From Burkholderiales bacterium (GTDB lineage Bacteria > Pseudomonadota > Gammaproteobacteria > Burkholderiales > Burkholderiaceae_C), in contig RXJW01000052.1 of the NCBI GenBank assembly GCA_003963005.1, forward strand, positions 1 through 39,557: a DNA stretch of 39,557 nt, read 5' to 3'. The notes under the pieces are model-generated. The model had not been told where the DNA came from. It saw only the letters and a list, made by a program, of their open reading frames with translations, and ran no database searches. Positions 1 through 8,802 of this stretch are shown piece by piece (within the stretch, counting starts at the first letter, position 1; the number at the start of each line of letters is the position of its first letter). The position numbers and the translations under genes were made by a program.

Positions 1-2
1 AG

Positions 3-875
3 CGACTGCGCCCGGCAGAGTTCGCCCGCTTCGACTATCAGCGCGAGAACTACACCGAGCTGTTGTGGTTCTTCGAGGGCTTCACGAGCTATTTCGACGA
101 ACTCTTCCTGCTGCGTGCCGGGCTGGTCGATGCGCCGCGCTACCTCAAGCTGCTCGCCGCGTCGGTGAATGCCGTGCTGGCTGCGCCGGGACGCCGCGTG
201 CAGCCACTCGCCCAGGCGAGCTTCGAGGCCTGGACGAAGTACTACCGGCCCGACGAAAACAGCCCCAACGCCACGAGCAACTACTACGCGCAAGGCGCTC
301 TGGTCGCGCTCTGTCTCGACCTGCGCCTGCGCGCGCTCGGCAGCAGCCTGGATGCGCTGATGACGCGGCTCTGGCAGTCGAGCGAGGCCGGCCCGGTGAG
401 CGAAGCTGACATCCTGGCGAGCGTTCGCGCGCTGGGCGGCGATGAACTCGCGTCGGACCTGCACGCATGGGTTCACCGGACCGATGAGTTGCCCCTGCAG
501 TCGCTGCTGGAAGCTGCTGGCGTGACCTGGCGCGACGAAGGTCGGCAAACGGTGGCCCAGCGCCTGGGCCTGCGCGTGCGTGAAAGCGCCCTGACGGGCA
601 TCACGGTGACGCACGTGCTCGACGGCGGTGCCGCCCATGCCGCCGGCCTCTGCGCCCGCGATGAAATCCTGGGGGCCAACGGATGGCGCCTGCGGCGGCT
701 CGATGACGCCCCTGGCTTGCTCGCGCCGGGCAATGCCTTGCTCCAGGTGCTCGTCAGCCGCGACCAGCATCTGGTGACGCTGGATGTCGAGCTCCCCGCA
801 GCCGGTGCCGCCGCGGTGGCGCTGAGTCTGTCCGAGCGGCCACCGGCTTCGCGCTTGAGCTGGCTCGGCGCCTGA
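3..875 (+). CDS. M61 family glycyl aminopeptidase, C-terminal part with PDZ domain (5' end outside window)
   Basis: The reading frame is open from the left edge (first whole codon at 3) to TGA at 873-875, so about 290 C-terminal residues are seen. The segment ENYTELLWFFEGFTSYFDEL fits the region of M61 metallopeptidases after the HExxH helix, where a Glu in the E-G-F-T-x-Y stretch is the third zinc ligand; HExxH itself would lie upstream of the window. The last ~90 residues (RLGLRVRES..., a Gly-rich turn, then ILGANGWRLRRLDD) look like the C-terminal PDZ domain typical of this family. Known members are aminopeptidases preferring N-terminal Gly or Ala. The DUF3108 gene starts 7 nt after the stop, so co-transcription is likely. 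Confidence 0.85.
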   Translation, partial: RLRPAEFARFDYQRENYTELLWFFEGFTSYFDELFLLRAGLVDAPRYLKLLAASVNAVLAAPGRRVQPLAQASFEAWTKYYRPDENSPNATSNYYAQGALVALCLDLRLRALGSSLDALMTRLWQSSEAGPVSEADILASVRALGGDELASDLHAWVHRTDELPLQSLLEAAGVTWRDEGRQTVAQRLGLRVRESALTGITVTHVLDGGAAHAAGLCARDEILGANGWRLRRLDDAPGLLAPGNALLQVLVSRDQHLVTLDVELPAAGAAAVALSLSERPPASRLSWLGA

Positions 876-882
876 CGCTGCC

Positions 883-1962
883 ATGAGGTCCGCGCGGCCA
901 CCGGGCCTGCTGGTGCTGGCCGTGCTGGGCCTGCACCTGTGGCTCGGCCGGGAGGTGGACCGGATCCATGACGGCTGGCGGCAGGATCAAGTCGCCCCGA
1001 TGCCGCCACGTCTGCAGGTCGAGTTCGTGCGTGAACTGGTGATGACGGCCCCTCTGCCGTCTCGCCCGGCGCCACGGCCGCTGGCGCCCCGTTCGACGAC
1101 GCGGGCTGCGGCCGGCCCGGCGCAGCAGCCTGCGCCTGTCGAACTGCCGGCGTCTGCACCCGAGGCTCAGGAGGCTGCCCCGGTGGCCGTCGCCGAGGCC
1201 GCCTCGATGCCGGCGGAGCTCCCGGTCGTCGCGTCCGCTGCGTCTGCGGTCGGCCCTGACGAGCCGGGGCCCGAGTGGCCGCTGTCCACGCGGCTGAGCT
1301 ACGTCCTCACGGGCTACTACCGCGGCCCGCTCGATGGCTCGGCACAGGTGGAATGGCTGCGCCAGGGCCGCGACTACCAGGTGCACCTGGACGTCGACCT
1401 GGGCCTGATCAGCCGCCGCATGAGCAGCCAGGGTGTGCTGACGCCGGACGGCATCTCGCCGCAGCGTTATGACGAGCAGACCAAACTCGTGCTGATGGAC
1501 CCGCGCCGGGCGAACCTGCAGTTCCTGGGCAGCGAGGTGCAGCTGGCCAACGGTCAGCGAGAGCCCGTGCCCCGCGGCGCACAGGATTCAGCCAGCCAGT
1601 TCGTGCACCTGACCTGGCTTTTCCTGACCGGGCGCGAGCCGCTGCTGGCCGGGCGCAGCGTCCACTTCCCGTTGGTGCTGCCGCGCCGCCAGTACGCCTG
1701 GCGCTACGACGTCGTCGGTGAGGAGACCGTCCACACGCCCATGGGGCCCGTGGCGAGCTGGCATTTGAAGCCTGCGCCCGTGGCCGCGGGCGGCGACCTG
1801 CTTGCCGAGGTGTGGCTCGCGCCGAGCCTGCAGTACCTGCCGGTGCGCATCCTGATCCGCCAGGACGCCGAGACGCATCTCGACCTCGTGCTCAAGCGCG
1901 TGCCCCTGCAAGCCGCGCCAGAATCCACCGATTCCCCCATTCCCCGGAGAGTTGCCCGATGA
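883..1962 (+). CDS. DUF3108 domain-containing protein, probably envelope-anchored
   Basis: A 359-residue protein. Residues ~8-22 are hydrophobic ([14 protein letters not shown]) and can act as a signal anchor. They are followed by a Pro/Ala-rich linker (~50-125) resembling the TonB-type periplasmic spacer, then a globular C-terminal domain starting near [20 protein letters not shown]. That domain matches the DUF3108 pattern: a beta-rich fold, with the substrate described as unknown in the family. The stop codon overlaps the enoyl-CoA hydratase start (ATGA at 1959-1962), and the M61 peptidase lies 7 nt upstream, so the three genes probably form one transcript. The function is not established. 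An envelope role is inferred only from the anchor and linker. Confidence 0.75.
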   Translation: MRSARPPGLLVLAVLGLHLWLGREVDRIHDGWRQDQVAPMPPRLQVEFVRELVMTAPLPSRPAPRPLAPRSTTRAAAGPAQQPAPVELPASAPEAQEAAPVAVAEAASMPAELPVVASAASAVGPDEPGPEWPLSTRLSYVLTGYYRGPLDGSAQVEWLRQGRDYQVHLDVDLGLISRRMSSQGVLTPDGISPQRYDEQTKLVLMDPRRANLQFLGSEVQLANGQREPVPRGAQDSASQFVHLTWLFLTGREPLLAGRSVHFPLVLPRRQYAWRYDVVGEETVHTPMGPVASWHLKPAPVAAGGDLLAEVWLAPSLQYLPVRILIRQDAETHLDLVLKRVPLQAAPESTDSPIPRRVAR

Positions 1963-2747
1963 CCTACGAATGCATCCTGACCGCCGTCCACGGTGACAGC
2001 CCGCGCAAGACCGCCCTGATCACGCTGAACCGCCCGAAGGCGCTCAACGCGCTGAATGACCAGCTGATGGACGAACTCGGCGAGGCACTGCTGGGCTTCG
2101 ATGCCGATGACGCCATCGGCTGCATCGTGCTGACCGGGTCCGAGCGCGCGTTCGCCGCCGGTGCCGACATCCCGACGATGCTGCCGCACACCTTCGCCTC
2201 GGCCTTCAAGAGCGGCCTGATCTCCAAGAACTGGGAAACCATCCTGCAGGTGCGCAAGCCCGTCATCGCGGCAGTGGCCGGTTTCGCGCTGGGTGGCGGC
2301 TGCGAACTGGCCATGATGTGCGACTTCATCATCGCGGCCGACAGCGCCAAGTTCGGCCAGCCCGAGATCAAGCTCGGCATCGTGCCGGGCGCCGGCGGCA
2401 CGCAGCGCCTGCCGCGCGCCATCGGCAAGAGCAAGGCGATGGACATGCTGCTCACGGCGCGCATGATGGGCGCGGCGGAAGCCGAGACGGCCGGCCTCGT
2501 GTCGCGCGTCGTGCCGGCCGACAAGCTGCTGGAGGAAGCGCTGACCGCGGCCGAGACGATCAACGGCTTCAGCGGACCCTCGGTCATGCTGATCAAGGAA
2601 CTCGTCAACCTTGCGTTCCAGGGGCCGCTCTCGGACGGCGTGGCCGTGGAGCGGCGCTACTTCCATGCGCTGTTCGGCAGCCATGATCAGCGCGAGGGCA
2701 TGGAGGCCTTTCTGGCCAAGCGGGCGCCTCAATTCGAGCACCGCTGA
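1959..2747 (+). CDS. enoyl-CoA hydratase (crotonase family)
   Basis: A 262-residue protein, normal length for a monofunctional crotonase. The start is ATG 1959, overlapping the upstream stop as ATGA and preceded by GGAGAG at 1945-1950; the longer open frame upstream is antisense-like read-through and was discarded. Motifs seen are [14 protein letters not shown], the oxyanion-hole segment AFAAGADI, and the Glu-containing helix [20 protein letters not shown]. The latter carries both catalytic Glu positions of hydratases (E in PEIKLG and E-equivalent/G-A-G-G-T region). The expected reaction is hydration of 2-trans-enoyl-CoA to 3-hydroxyacyl-CoA in beta-oxidation, in the cytoplasm. The specific substrate chain length cannot be told. 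It is the last gene of the M61-DUF3108 operon. Confidence 0.9.
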   Translation: MTYECILTAVHGDSPRKTALITLNRPKALNALNDQLMDELGEALLGFDADDAIGCIVLTGSERAFAAGADIPTMLPHTFASAFKSGLISKNWETILQVRKPVIAAVAGFALGGGCELAMMCDFIIAADSAKFGQPEIKLGIVPGAGGTQRLPRAIGKSKAMDMLLTARMMGAAEAETAGLVSRVVPADKLLEEALTAAETINGFSGPSVMLIKELVNLAFQGPLSDGVAVERRYFHALFGSHDQREGMEAFLAKRAPQFEHR

Positions 2748-2785
2748 TTGCTCATGTTTGTGGCAGGATGCTTATGAACTAGGGG

Positions 2786-2812
2786 TGACTATTTGCGCTC
2801 AGTGAATAGTCA
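2786..2812. promoter_or_regulatory. perfect 8-bp inverted repeat with 11-nt spacer (possible operator)
   Basis: TGACTATT at 2786-2793 is mirrored exactly by AATAGTCA at 2805-2812. The block is AT-richer than its surroundings and lies 122 nt before the DUF4148 start. No U-tract follows, so a terminator for the enoyl-CoA hydratase gene is unlikely. The arm spacing (19 bp centre to centre) is close to two helical turns, which fits a dimeric regulator. No known regulator consensus is recognised. Confidence 0.35.
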
Positions 2813-2933
2813 GTTCCGGTTCTCCTGGTGTTTCTACTGAGATTGGCTGCCTACAGTTCAGGCCATGGACACCGCGGTCGCGATGTCCGACTGACCCAAG
2901 CAGGACGTTCCTGCCGTATCCAAGGAGCCCGTC

Positions 2934-3308
2934 ATGAGCAAGCTGTCCACCGTTTTCGCCGTCGTCGCCCTCGTTGCTGCCGGTGCCGCCTCGGCCCAGA
3001 CCGCCACCCCGCTGACCCGCGAACAAGTCATCGCCGACCTGGTTGCCGCCCGCGACAGCGGCGAACTGGCCGCCATCCAGGGTGAGAAGGGTGTCGACGT
3101 GAGCACCCCCGCCACCGCCAAGGCGGCGGCCGTCGCCACCGTCAAGCTGCCGCGCCAGGCCGTGCTGACCGTCAAGCCGACGGAAGTCACCTCCGATGTC
3201 AAGACCGCTGCCGCCCTGGCCGCCGACCATGGTGAGAACGCCGCCCGCGAACTGGGCGACTTCCCCGCCCCGGTCGTGCGCCGCGCCTCGGCCCTGGCCG
3301 CCCGCTGA
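2934..3308 (+). CDS. small exported DUF4148-like protein
   Basis: A 124-residue protein with a clear Sec signal peptide (KLSTVFAVVALVAAGAASAQ, cleavage expected after ASA, about residue 21). AAGGAG at 2922-2927 sits 6 nt before the ATG, an excellent ribosome site. The mature N-terminus has TPLTREQVIADLVAARDSGE, which matches the LTREQV-x-x-(D/E)LV pattern of DUF4148 proteins common in Burkholderiales. The remainder is Ala/Val/Lys-rich. Its codons are strongly biased (almost all GCC, CTG, AAG, GTC), suggesting high expression. The gene stands alone between a 186-nt leader and a strong terminator. The molecular function of the family is unknown; a periplasmic location is inferred from the signal peptide. 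Confidence 0.75.
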   Translation: MSKLSTVFAVVALVAAGAASAQTATPLTREQVIADLVAARDSGELAAIQGEKGVDVSTPATAKAAAVATVKLPRQAVLTVKPTEVTSDVKTAAALAADHGENAARELGDFPAPVVRRASALAAR

Positions 3309-3332
3309 AACAATCGAGTTTCAAGCGGCTGA

Positions 3333-3360
3333 AAGGCGACCCGCGAGGGTCGCTTTTTTG
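3333..3360 (+). terminator. rho-independent terminator after the DUF4148 gene
   Basis: GCGACCC (3336-3342), loop GCGA, GGGTCGC (3347-3353), followed by six T residues (3354-3359) and preceded by AAA. It ends the DUF4148 transcript and separates it from xylF. Confidence 0.92.
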
Positions 3361-3373
3361 TTGTGAGCGTTCC

Positions 3374-3379
3374 TAGAAT
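3374..3379 (+). promoter_or_regulatory. candidate -10 element of the xylF promoter
   Basis: TAGAAT lies 45 nt before the xylF ATG, in the short gap after the terminator, and is followed by CCGCGG. The same TAGAATCC string recurs in the lysS/flippase divergent promoter region (8795-8802). No convincing -35 hexamer is seen, so an activator may be needed. xylF has GGAG at 3416-3419 as its ribosome site. Confidence 0.35.
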
Positions 3380-3424
3380 CCGCGGCCCGGCCAAGAACCG
3401 ACGTCAACGGGCAGTGGAGACAAG

Positions 3425-4450
3425 ATGCGCAAACAGCAGATGTGGGCAGCGGCAACGCTGATGATGGCCTCGATGACAGCGTTGGCTGCGGGCCCGGTGG
3501 TCGGCGTGAGCTGGTCCAACTTCCAGGAAGAGCGCTGGAAGACCGACGAGGCCGCCATCAAGGCCGAACTCACGCGCCTGGGTGCCACCTACGTGAGCGC
3601 CGATGCCGGTGGCTCGCCCGAGAAGCAGATCGGCGACGTCGAGTCGCTGCTCGCCAAGGGCGCCAAGGTGCTGATCATCCTGGCGATGGACAAGGACGCC
3701 ATCGTCCCGGCATTGAACAAGGCCAAGGCCCGCAAGGTGCCCGTCGTGGCCTACGACCGCCTCATCGAAGCGCCTGAGGTGTTCTACCTGACCTTCGACA
3801 ACCGCGAGGTCGGCCGCCTGCAGGCCAAGGCCGTGCTGGCCGCCAAGCCGCAGGGCCGCTACGTGATGATCAAGGGCTCGCCCAGCGACCCCAACGCCGA
3901 TTTCCTGCGCGCCGGCCAGCAGGATGCGCTGGCCGATGCGGTGAAGAAGGGCGACGTGAAGATCGTCGCCGAGGAATACACCGACGGCTGGAAGCCCGAG
4001 GTGGCCCAGAAGAACATGGAGCAGATCCTCACCAAGCTCAAGGGTGGGGTGGATGCGGTGGTGGCGAGCAACGACGGCACGGCCGGGGGCGCCATCGCTG
4101 CGCTGGCCGGCAAAGGCATCAAGGGCGTGCCGGTCAGCGGCCAGGACGCCGACCATGCGGCGCTGAACCGCATTGCCCTCGGCACGCAGACCGTGACCGT
4201 CTGGAAGGACTCGCGCGCCCTCGGCAAGGAAGCCGCCGCGGCAGCCGTGCAACTGGCAGCCGGCCAGAAGGTGCCGGGCGCCACCGCCTGGGCCGGTGGC
4301 GAGCGCAAGGTCAGCCTGCAGGCCAAGTTCCTCGCGCCGGTCGCGATCACGCATGCCAACCTCGGCGAGGTCATCACGGCCGGCTGGGCGCCGAAGGCTG
4401 TTGTGTGCAAGGGCGTGGACGCCGCCAAGGCCCCGGCCGCCTGCAAGTAA
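3425..4450 (+). CDS. xylF: D-xylose ABC transporter substrate-binding protein
   Basis: A 341-residue periplasmic binding protein of the sugar-binding peripla_BP_4 type. The signal peptide covers residues ~1-21, ending ALAAG. The mature part starts [20 protein letters not shown], the characteristic opening of XylF, with later motifs [22 protein letters not shown] and [23 protein letters not shown] typical of the xylose-binding cleft. It delivers xylose to XylHG. The ATG at 3425 has GGAG 5 nt upstream. xylH starts 9 nt after the stop. No xylR-type regulator or xylA/xylB is present in the window, so the catabolic genes must lie elsewhere. Confidence 0.9.
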   Translation: MRKQQMWAAATLMMASMTALAAGPVVGVSWSNFQEERWKTDEAAIKAELTRLGATYVSADAGGSPEKQIGDVESLLAKGAKVLIILAMDKDAIVPALNKAKARKVPVVAYDRLIEAPEVFYLTFDNREVGRLQAKAVLAAKPQGRYVMIKGSPSDPNADFLRAGQQDALADAVKKGDVKIVAEEYTDGWKPEVAQKNMEQILTKLKGGVDAVVASNDGTAGGAIAALAGKGIKGVPVSGQDADHAALNRIALGTQTVTVWKDSRALGKEAAAAAVQLAAGQKVPGATAWAGGERKVSLQAKFLAPVAITHANLGEVITAGWAPKAVVCKGVDAAKAPAACK

Positions 4451-4459
4451 AGGCCCGCG

Positions 4460-5599
4460 ATGAATGCCCAGACCCAGCGGCTTGCCGTGATGGCGGCCGT
4501 GCTGGTGGCCATCGCCATCGGCTTTCATGTGCTCACCGGCAGTTTCCTGACGGCGGAGAACCTCTACAACATCGCCCAGCAGACGGCGGTCGTCGGCATC
4601 GTCGCCAGCGGCATGGCGCTGATCATCGTGGCGCGGCAGATCGACCTTGCGGTCGGTTCTCTGCTCGGCGCGGTGGGCGTGCTGATGGCCTGGCTGCAGT
4701 ACTCGCAGGGCTGGTCGGTCGGGGCGTCGTTGCTCGCGGGCCTCGGCCTCGCCCTCGTCGTCGGGCTGTTCCAGGGCTGGCTGTCGGCGGTGATCGGCAT
4801 CCCGTCCTTCGTCGTCACGCTGGGCGGCCTGGTGTCGCTGCGCGGCGTGGCGTTTCTCGTGGCTGACGGCAAGACGCAACCGGTGACCGAGCCCTGGTTG
4901 CTGGCCCTGGGCGGCGGCCTGGATGGGTCGCTCGGCGAGCGCGGCAGTTGGGCGCTCGGCGCGGCGCTGATCGCGTTGATCTGGGGTTGGCAGGCCGTGC
5001 AGCGGCGCGCGCGGGTGCGGGCTGGGGGCACATCGGACGGCAAGTCAGGTCTGGTGACTGGCGTGCTGGGCACGCTGGCCGTGAGCGCGGTCGTGGCGGT
5101 CTTCAATGCCTACCGCATTGAAGGCCAGGAGCAGGGCCAGGGCCTGCCGCTGCCGCTCGTCATCTGGGCGGCCGTCGTGATCCTGCTGGGCTTCATCGCG
5201 AAGCACACGCGCTTCGGCCGCTACGTCTATGCGATTGGCGGCAATCCCGATGCAGCCCGACTGGCCGGCATCCCGGTGCGCCGCGTGACGATCCAGCTGA
5301 ACCTGCTGCTGGCTGCGCTCGTGGCGCTGGCTGCGGTGGTGGCCATGGCGCGCCTGAACGCCGGCACCAACTCGATGGGCACGGGCATGGAGCTGACCGT
5401 CATTGCGGCGGCCGTGATCGGCGGCGTGTCGCTCGCCGGGGGCAGTGGCAGCGTGGCCGGCACGGTGCTGGGCGCGCTCATCATCCAGAGCATCGACAGC
5501 GGCCTGCTGCTGACCGATGTGTCCATCGGCTGGCGCATGGTCGTGCTGGGCCAGGTGCTCGTGGCGGCCGTCGTGTTCGATCGGGTGGTGCAGAAATGA
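4460..5599 (+). CDS. xylH: D-xylose ABC transporter permease
   Basis: A 379-residue, strongly hydrophobic protein with about ten membrane segments, similar in length to E. coli XylH. Typical motifs of the ribose/xylose permease family (BPD_transp_2) are seen: GMALIIVARQIDLAVGSLLG near residue 50, IPSFVVTLGGLVSLRG near 113, and the C-terminal ATP-binding-protein contact region YAIGGNPDAARLAGIPV followed by GGVSLAGGSGSVAGTVLGAL. It forms the inner-membrane channel for xylose. Its stop overlaps the xylG start by 4 nt (ATGA), indicating translational coupling. Confidence 0.9.
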   Translation: MNAQTQRLAVMAAVLVAIAIGFHVLTGSFLTAENLYNIAQQTAVVGIVASGMALIIVARQIDLAVGSLLGAVGVLMAWLQYSQGWSVGASLLAGLGLALVVGLFQGWLSAVIGIPSFVVTLGGLVSLRGVAFLVADGKTQPVTEPWLLALGGGLDGSLGERGSWALGAALIALIWGWQAVQRRARVRAGGTSDGKSGLVTGVLGTLAVSAVVAVFNAYRIEGQEQGQGLPLPLVIWAAVVILLGFIAKHTRFGRYVYAIGGNPDAARLAGIPVRRVTIQLNLLLAALVALAAVVAMARLNAGTNSMGTGMELTVIAAAVIGGVSLAGGSGSVAGTVLGALIIQSIDSGLLLTDVSIGWRMVVLGQVLVAAVVFDRVVQK

Positions 5600-6345
5600 G
5601 CGCCTTGCTGGAAGTGTGCGCAGCGCGCAAATCGTTCGGCGGCGTGCATGCGGTCGATGGCGTCTCGCTGAGCCTCGCACCGGGCGAGGTGCTGGCCGTG
5701 CTCGGGCACAACGGGGCCGGCAAGTCGACGTTGATGCAGATGCTGGCCGGCGCGCTGCCCTTCGATGGCGGTGAGTTGCTGCTCAACGGCGAGGCGGTGA
5801 GGTTCGCGAGCCCGGCCGACTCCCGCGCGGCAGGCATCGAGACCATCCACCAGAAGCTCGCGCTGGCCGACAACCTGGATTCGGTCGCCAACCTCTTCCT
5901 CGGCCGCGAGCTGCGCACCCGCTTCGGCCTGCTGGACGACGCTGCGATGCGGGCTGCGGCCGTGCCGCTGTTCGGGCGGCTCAACCCCAATTTCAAGAAC
6001 ATCGCCGACCCGGTGATGTCGCTGTCGGGCGGCCAGCGCCAGGTCGTGGCCATCGCGCGGGCGCTGCAGTTCAAGGCCCGGGTGCTGATCATGGACGAGC
6101 CCTGCGCGGCCCTCGGCCCGGCCGAGACGGCCATGGTGCACGACCTCATCCGGCGCCTGTCGGCCGAGGGCGTGGGCATCCTGCTCGTCACGCACGACAT
6201 GCCGGACGTGTTCGCACTGTCCCACAGGCTCATGGTCATGAAGAACGGCCGGCCGGTGGCCACGTGCCGCACGGCCGACGTGACCGAGGACGAGGTGCTG
6301 GCGATGATCATTGCGGGCAAGGCGCCGCAAGCGGTGGCCAGCTGA
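5596..6345 (+). CDS. xylG: xylose ABC transporter ATP-binding protein, single-domain form
   Basis: A 249-residue ATPase with one nucleotide-binding domain: Walker A GHNGAGKST (~residue 37), signature LSGGQRQ (~142), Walker B VLIMDEPCAALG and switch His in LLVTHDMPD. Enterobacterial XylG has two fused ABC domains (~510 residues); this one has one, the shorter form known from FrcA-like and some proteobacterial xylose systems, so a homodimer is inferred rather than truncation. The frame is intact and starts inside the end of xylH (ATGA). The gene closes the transporter operon. No T-rich terminator hairpin is obvious in the 93 nt that follow. Confidence 0.85.
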   Translation: MSALLEVCAARKSFGGVHAVDGVSLSLAPGEVLAVLGHNGAGKSTLMQMLAGALPFDGGELLLNGEAVRFASPADSRAAGIETIHQKLALADNLDSVANLFLGRELRTRFGLLDDAAMRAAAVPLFGRLNPNFKNIADPVMSLSGGQRQVVAIARALQFKARVLIMDEPCAALGPAETAMVHDLIRRLSAEGVGILLVTHDMPDVFALSHRLMVMKNGRPVATCRTADVTEDEVLAMIIAGKAPQAVAS

Positions 6346-6390
6346 CCTGACAGGCCCCAGTCGCATTCGGGATCGGACGACGGTCTGCAA

Positions 6391-6410
6391 TACTGTTTTT
6401 ATGTACAGTA
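6391..6410. promoter_or_regulatory. LexA (SOS) box
   Basis: TACTGTTTTTATGTACAGTA is CTGT-N8-ACAG with flanking TA on both sides, a near-perfect match to the proteobacterial LexA operator. Its 3' edge is 28 nt before the SRAP gene start, so LexA would block transcription initiation there. It is the only such box noticed in the window. Confidence 0.85.
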
Positions 6411-6438
6411 TTGCCGATCGATCGACCCAGGAACCCGG

Positions 6439-7257
6439 ATGCGCTCCCACTACGAACCCGTGACGGACGTCGACCGCTTGATGGCGGCGTTCGGCGTGAC
6501 GCTGCCTGACCTGCCTGAGGGCGGCAAAGCACGTGGCGTCGAGCCGGCCGCTTTCATCGTCGCCGGGCACGGCACTCAAACGGCCGCACTGGGCGAGCTT
6601 TGGACAGGACAGTTCGGCCTGCGGTCGTCCGCAGCCCCGGGCGATGACGCCTCAGCCCCGGCCCGTGAATGCCCCGTGAACACGATGAAGTCCAACCCTC
6701 GTTTCAGAGAGAGCTGGTGGGCAGGTCGCCGCTGCGTGGTGCCTGTGGAGCGGCTGACGGCGTGGTGCTACGAAGCGGGTCGGCCCGAGGCCTGGGCCAT
6801 TCAGCGCGCGGACGGCAGGCCCTTGGCGTTGGCGGGCCTCTGGCATGACGGGGCGGGGCCTGACGGCGAAAGGCGCCTGTCGTTCTGCGTGCTCACGCTC
6901 GACGCGACCGGGCATGCGGTCTACGGGCGCCTGCGCCACCCGCTGGCCCCGGAGGCGCGGATGCCAGCCCTCCTGCCCGCGGATGTGCAGCGGCGCTGGC
7001 TGCACGGCTCGTTGGCAGAGGCTCAGCAGCTGCTGGTGCCTTGCCCGGCGGCCGACCTGCAGGCGGCCCCGCTCGCACCCGCAGACACGGCGCCGCCGCC
7101 AGCCTGGCGCGCGGAGCCGGATTTGTTTGCAGAGGAGGGGTGGTGGGTCGCACCGGAGACCCACCGCCAAAAGCCGGCGCGCCCACGCACCGCGTTGCGG
7201 CCCCGAGTGATGGACGCACCCGGCCCCGTGACCGCCGATCTCTTCGCGGGCTCCTGA
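6439..7257 (+). CDS. SRAP-family (HMCES/YedK-like) protein lacking the catalytic Cys2
   Basis: A 272-residue protein. Active SRAP enzymes begin M-C-G/S and use Cys2 to cross-link abasic sites in single-stranded DNA. Here the N-terminus is MRSHYEPVTDVDRL, which matches the MCSHYE-type start common in Burkholderiales except that residue 2 is Arg (CGC). Other landmarks remain: N81 in NTMKSNPRFRESW, the RRCVVPVE-x6-CYE segment (~98-112) and H167 in LRHPLAPEARM. No in-frame ATG, GTG or TTG codon restoring a Cys2 start is found upstream. The LexA box at 6391-6410 supports DNA-damage induction. Chemistry at abasic sites is probably lost or altered. It converges with lysS, with only 4 nt between the stops. 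Confidence 0.75.
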   Translation: MRSHYEPVTDVDRLMAAFGVTLPDLPEGGKARGVEPAAFIVAGHGTQTAALGELWTGQFGLRSSAAPGDDASAPARECPVNTMKSNPRFRESWWAGRRCVVPVERLTAWCYEAGRPEAWAIQRADGRPLALAGLWHDGAGPDGERRLSFCVLTLDATGHAVYGRLRHPLAPEARMPALLPADVQRRWLHGSLAEAQQLLVPCPAADLQAAPLAPADTAPPPAWRAEPDLFAEEGWWVAPETHRQKPARPRTALRPRVMDAPGPVTADLFAGS

Positions 7258-7288
7258 GGCCTCAGGCTTCCCGGCGCAGCGCCGGGAA
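7253..7288. terminator. palindrome and hairpin at the convergent gene ends (possible bidirectional terminator)
   Basis: CCTGAGGCCTCAGG (7253-7266) is a perfect 14-bp palindrome holding the stop codons of both converging genes. Immediately inside lysS, TTCCCGGCG (7268-7276), loop CAG and CGCCGGGAA (7280-7288) form a 9-bp GC-rich hairpin. Neither has a U-tract, so intrinsic termination is uncertain. Confidence 0.35.
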
Positions 7289-8767
7289 CAGGATCACGTC
7301 CCGGATCGACGGCGAGTCGGTGATCAGCATCATCAGCCGGTCGATGCCGATGCCGCAGCCGCCGGTCGGGGGCATGCCGTACTCCAGCGCGCGGATGAAG
7401 TCGGCGTCGTAGTACATCGCCTCCTCGTCCCCATCGTCCTTGTTGGCCACCTGGGCCTGGAAGCGGGCGGCCTGGTCTTCGGCGTCGTTCAGCTCCGAGA
7501 AGCCGTTGGCGTACTCGCGGCCGGTGATGAAGAGCTCGAAGCGTTCGGTGATCTTGGGGTCGGCGTCCGACGCGCGGGCCAGCGGCGACACCTCGACCGG
7601 GTAGTCGATGATGAAGGTCGGTTCCCAGAGCTTTTCTTCGACGACCGCCTCGAACAGGCCGAACTGCAGCTCGGCCAGGCTCCAGCGGGCCGGGGCCTCT
7701 TCACCGGCGGCGACGATCCTGGCGCGAAGCACCTCGGGGTTGTCGGCCTCGTCGCCAGTCAGGCCGGCGAACTGGATCAGCGAATCCCGCACCGACACGC
7801 GGGCGAAGGGCTTGTCCAGCGCCACGGGCTTGCCGGCGTAGGTCAGCGCGGCACTGCCGGTCGCGGCGATGGCGGCGTGGCGCAGCACCGCTTCGGTGAA
7901 GTCCATGATGTCGTGATGCGTCCAGTAGGCCGCATAGAACTCCATCATCGTGAACTCGGGGTTGTGGCGGACCGAGATGCCTTCGTTGCGGAAGTTCCGG
8001 TTGATCTCGAACACGCGCTCGAAGCCGCCCACCACCAGGCGCTTCAGGTACAGCTCGGGCGCGATGCGCAGGAACATCTCCTGGTCCAGCGCGTTGTGGT
8101 GCGTGACGAAGGGCTTGGCGTTCGCGCCGCCCGGGATCGGGTGGAGCATCGGCGTCTCCACCTCCAGGAAGCCGTGCTCGACCATGAAGCTGCGGATGGC
8201 CGACACGCCCTGGCTGCGCGCGACGAAGCGCTTGCGGGCGTCTTCGTCGGTGATCAGGTCGACGTAGCGCTGGCGGTACTTCTGCTCCTGGTCGGTCATG
8301 CCGTGGAACTTGTCCGGCAGCGGGCGCAGGCTCTTGGTGAGCAAGCGCAGCGTGGTGACCGTCACGGTCAGCTCGCCGGTCTTGGTCTTCATCAGCACGC
8401 CCTCGCCGCCGAGGATGTCGCCCAGGTCCCAGTGCTTGAAGGCGTCGTAGACCTCGGGGCCGACGTTGTCGACCGTCACGCGCAGCTGGATGCGGCCGGT
8501 GGCGTCCTGCAGCGTGCAGAAGCTCGCCTTGCCCATCATGCGCTTGAGCATCATGCGGCCCGCGACGCTGACCTGGATGGCCTGCGGCTCAAGGGTCTCG
8601 TTGGGCACCTCGGCATACGCTGCCTGCAGGGGCGCCGCACGGTGCTGGGGCTTGAAATCGTTGGGGAAGGGCACCGCCGTGGCGGCCCGCAGCGCGCTCA
8701 GTTTGGCGCGGCGCTCGGCGATCAGTTGGTTGTCGTCGGTGGGCGGGGTTGGAGCAGCTTGGTTCAT
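7262..8767 (-). CDS. lysS: lysine--tRNA ligase (class II)
   Basis: A 501-residue class II lysyl-tRNA synthetase. The start chosen is ATG at 8767 ([20 protein letters not shown]); the open frame runs far upstream but that part is antisense to the flippase gene and does not resemble LysRS. An N-terminal OB-fold anticodon-binding domain ([20 protein letters not shown]) precedes the catalytic core. Motif 2 is seen as [20 protein letters not shown] and motif 3 as [13 protein letters not shown] near the C-terminus. It charges tRNA-Lys in the cytoplasm. It is transcribed divergently from the polysaccharide locus and convergently with the SRAP gene. Confidence 0.97.
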   Translation of the reverse strand: MNQAAPTPPTDDNQLIAERRAKLSALRAATAVPFPNDFKPQHRAAPLQAAYAEVPNETLEPQAIQVSVAGRMMLKRMMGKASFCTLQDATGRIQLRVTVDNVGPEVYDAFKHWDLGDILGGEGVLMKTKTGELTVTVTTLRLLTKSLRPLPDKFHGMTDQEQKYRQRYVDLITDEDARKRFVARSQGVSAIRSFMVEHGFLEVETPMLHPIPGGANAKPFVTHHNALDQEMFLRIAPELYLKRLVVGGFERVFEINRNFRNEGISVRHNPEFTMMEFYAAYWTHHDIMDFTEAVLRHAAIAATGSAALTYAGKPVALDKPFARVSVRDSLIQFAGLTGDEADNPEVLRARIVAAGEEAPARWSLAELQFGLFEAVVEEKLWEPTFIIDYPVEVSPLARASDADPKITERFELFITGREYANGFSELNDAEDQAARFQAQVANKDDGDEEAMYYDADFIRALEYGMPPTGGCGIGIDRLMMLITDSPSIRDVILFPALRREA

Positions 8768-8788
8768 TGCGGGCCTTGGGTGGACTGC

Positions 8789-8802
8789 GGATTCTAGAAT
8801 CC
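8789..8802. promoter_or_regulatory. palindromic shared -10 region between lysS and the flippase gene
   Basis: GGATTCTAGAATCC is a perfect 14-bp palindrome in the 54-nt divergent gap. Because it is symmetric, both strands read TAGAAT, a good -10 hexamer, at suitable distances from both start codons (about 22-27 nt). It could be one bidirectional promoter core or an operator. No strong -35 is visible on either side because each would lie inside the opposite gene's 5' end. Confidence 0.4.

Noticed and set aside
3404..4879. 491-residue minus-strand open frame opposite xylF/xylH
   Set aside because: Shadow of two clear transporter genes.
5596..6345. xylG as a truncated pseudogene
   Set aside because: All ABC motifs are intact in one uninterrupted frame, and single-domain ATPases are known in such transporters.
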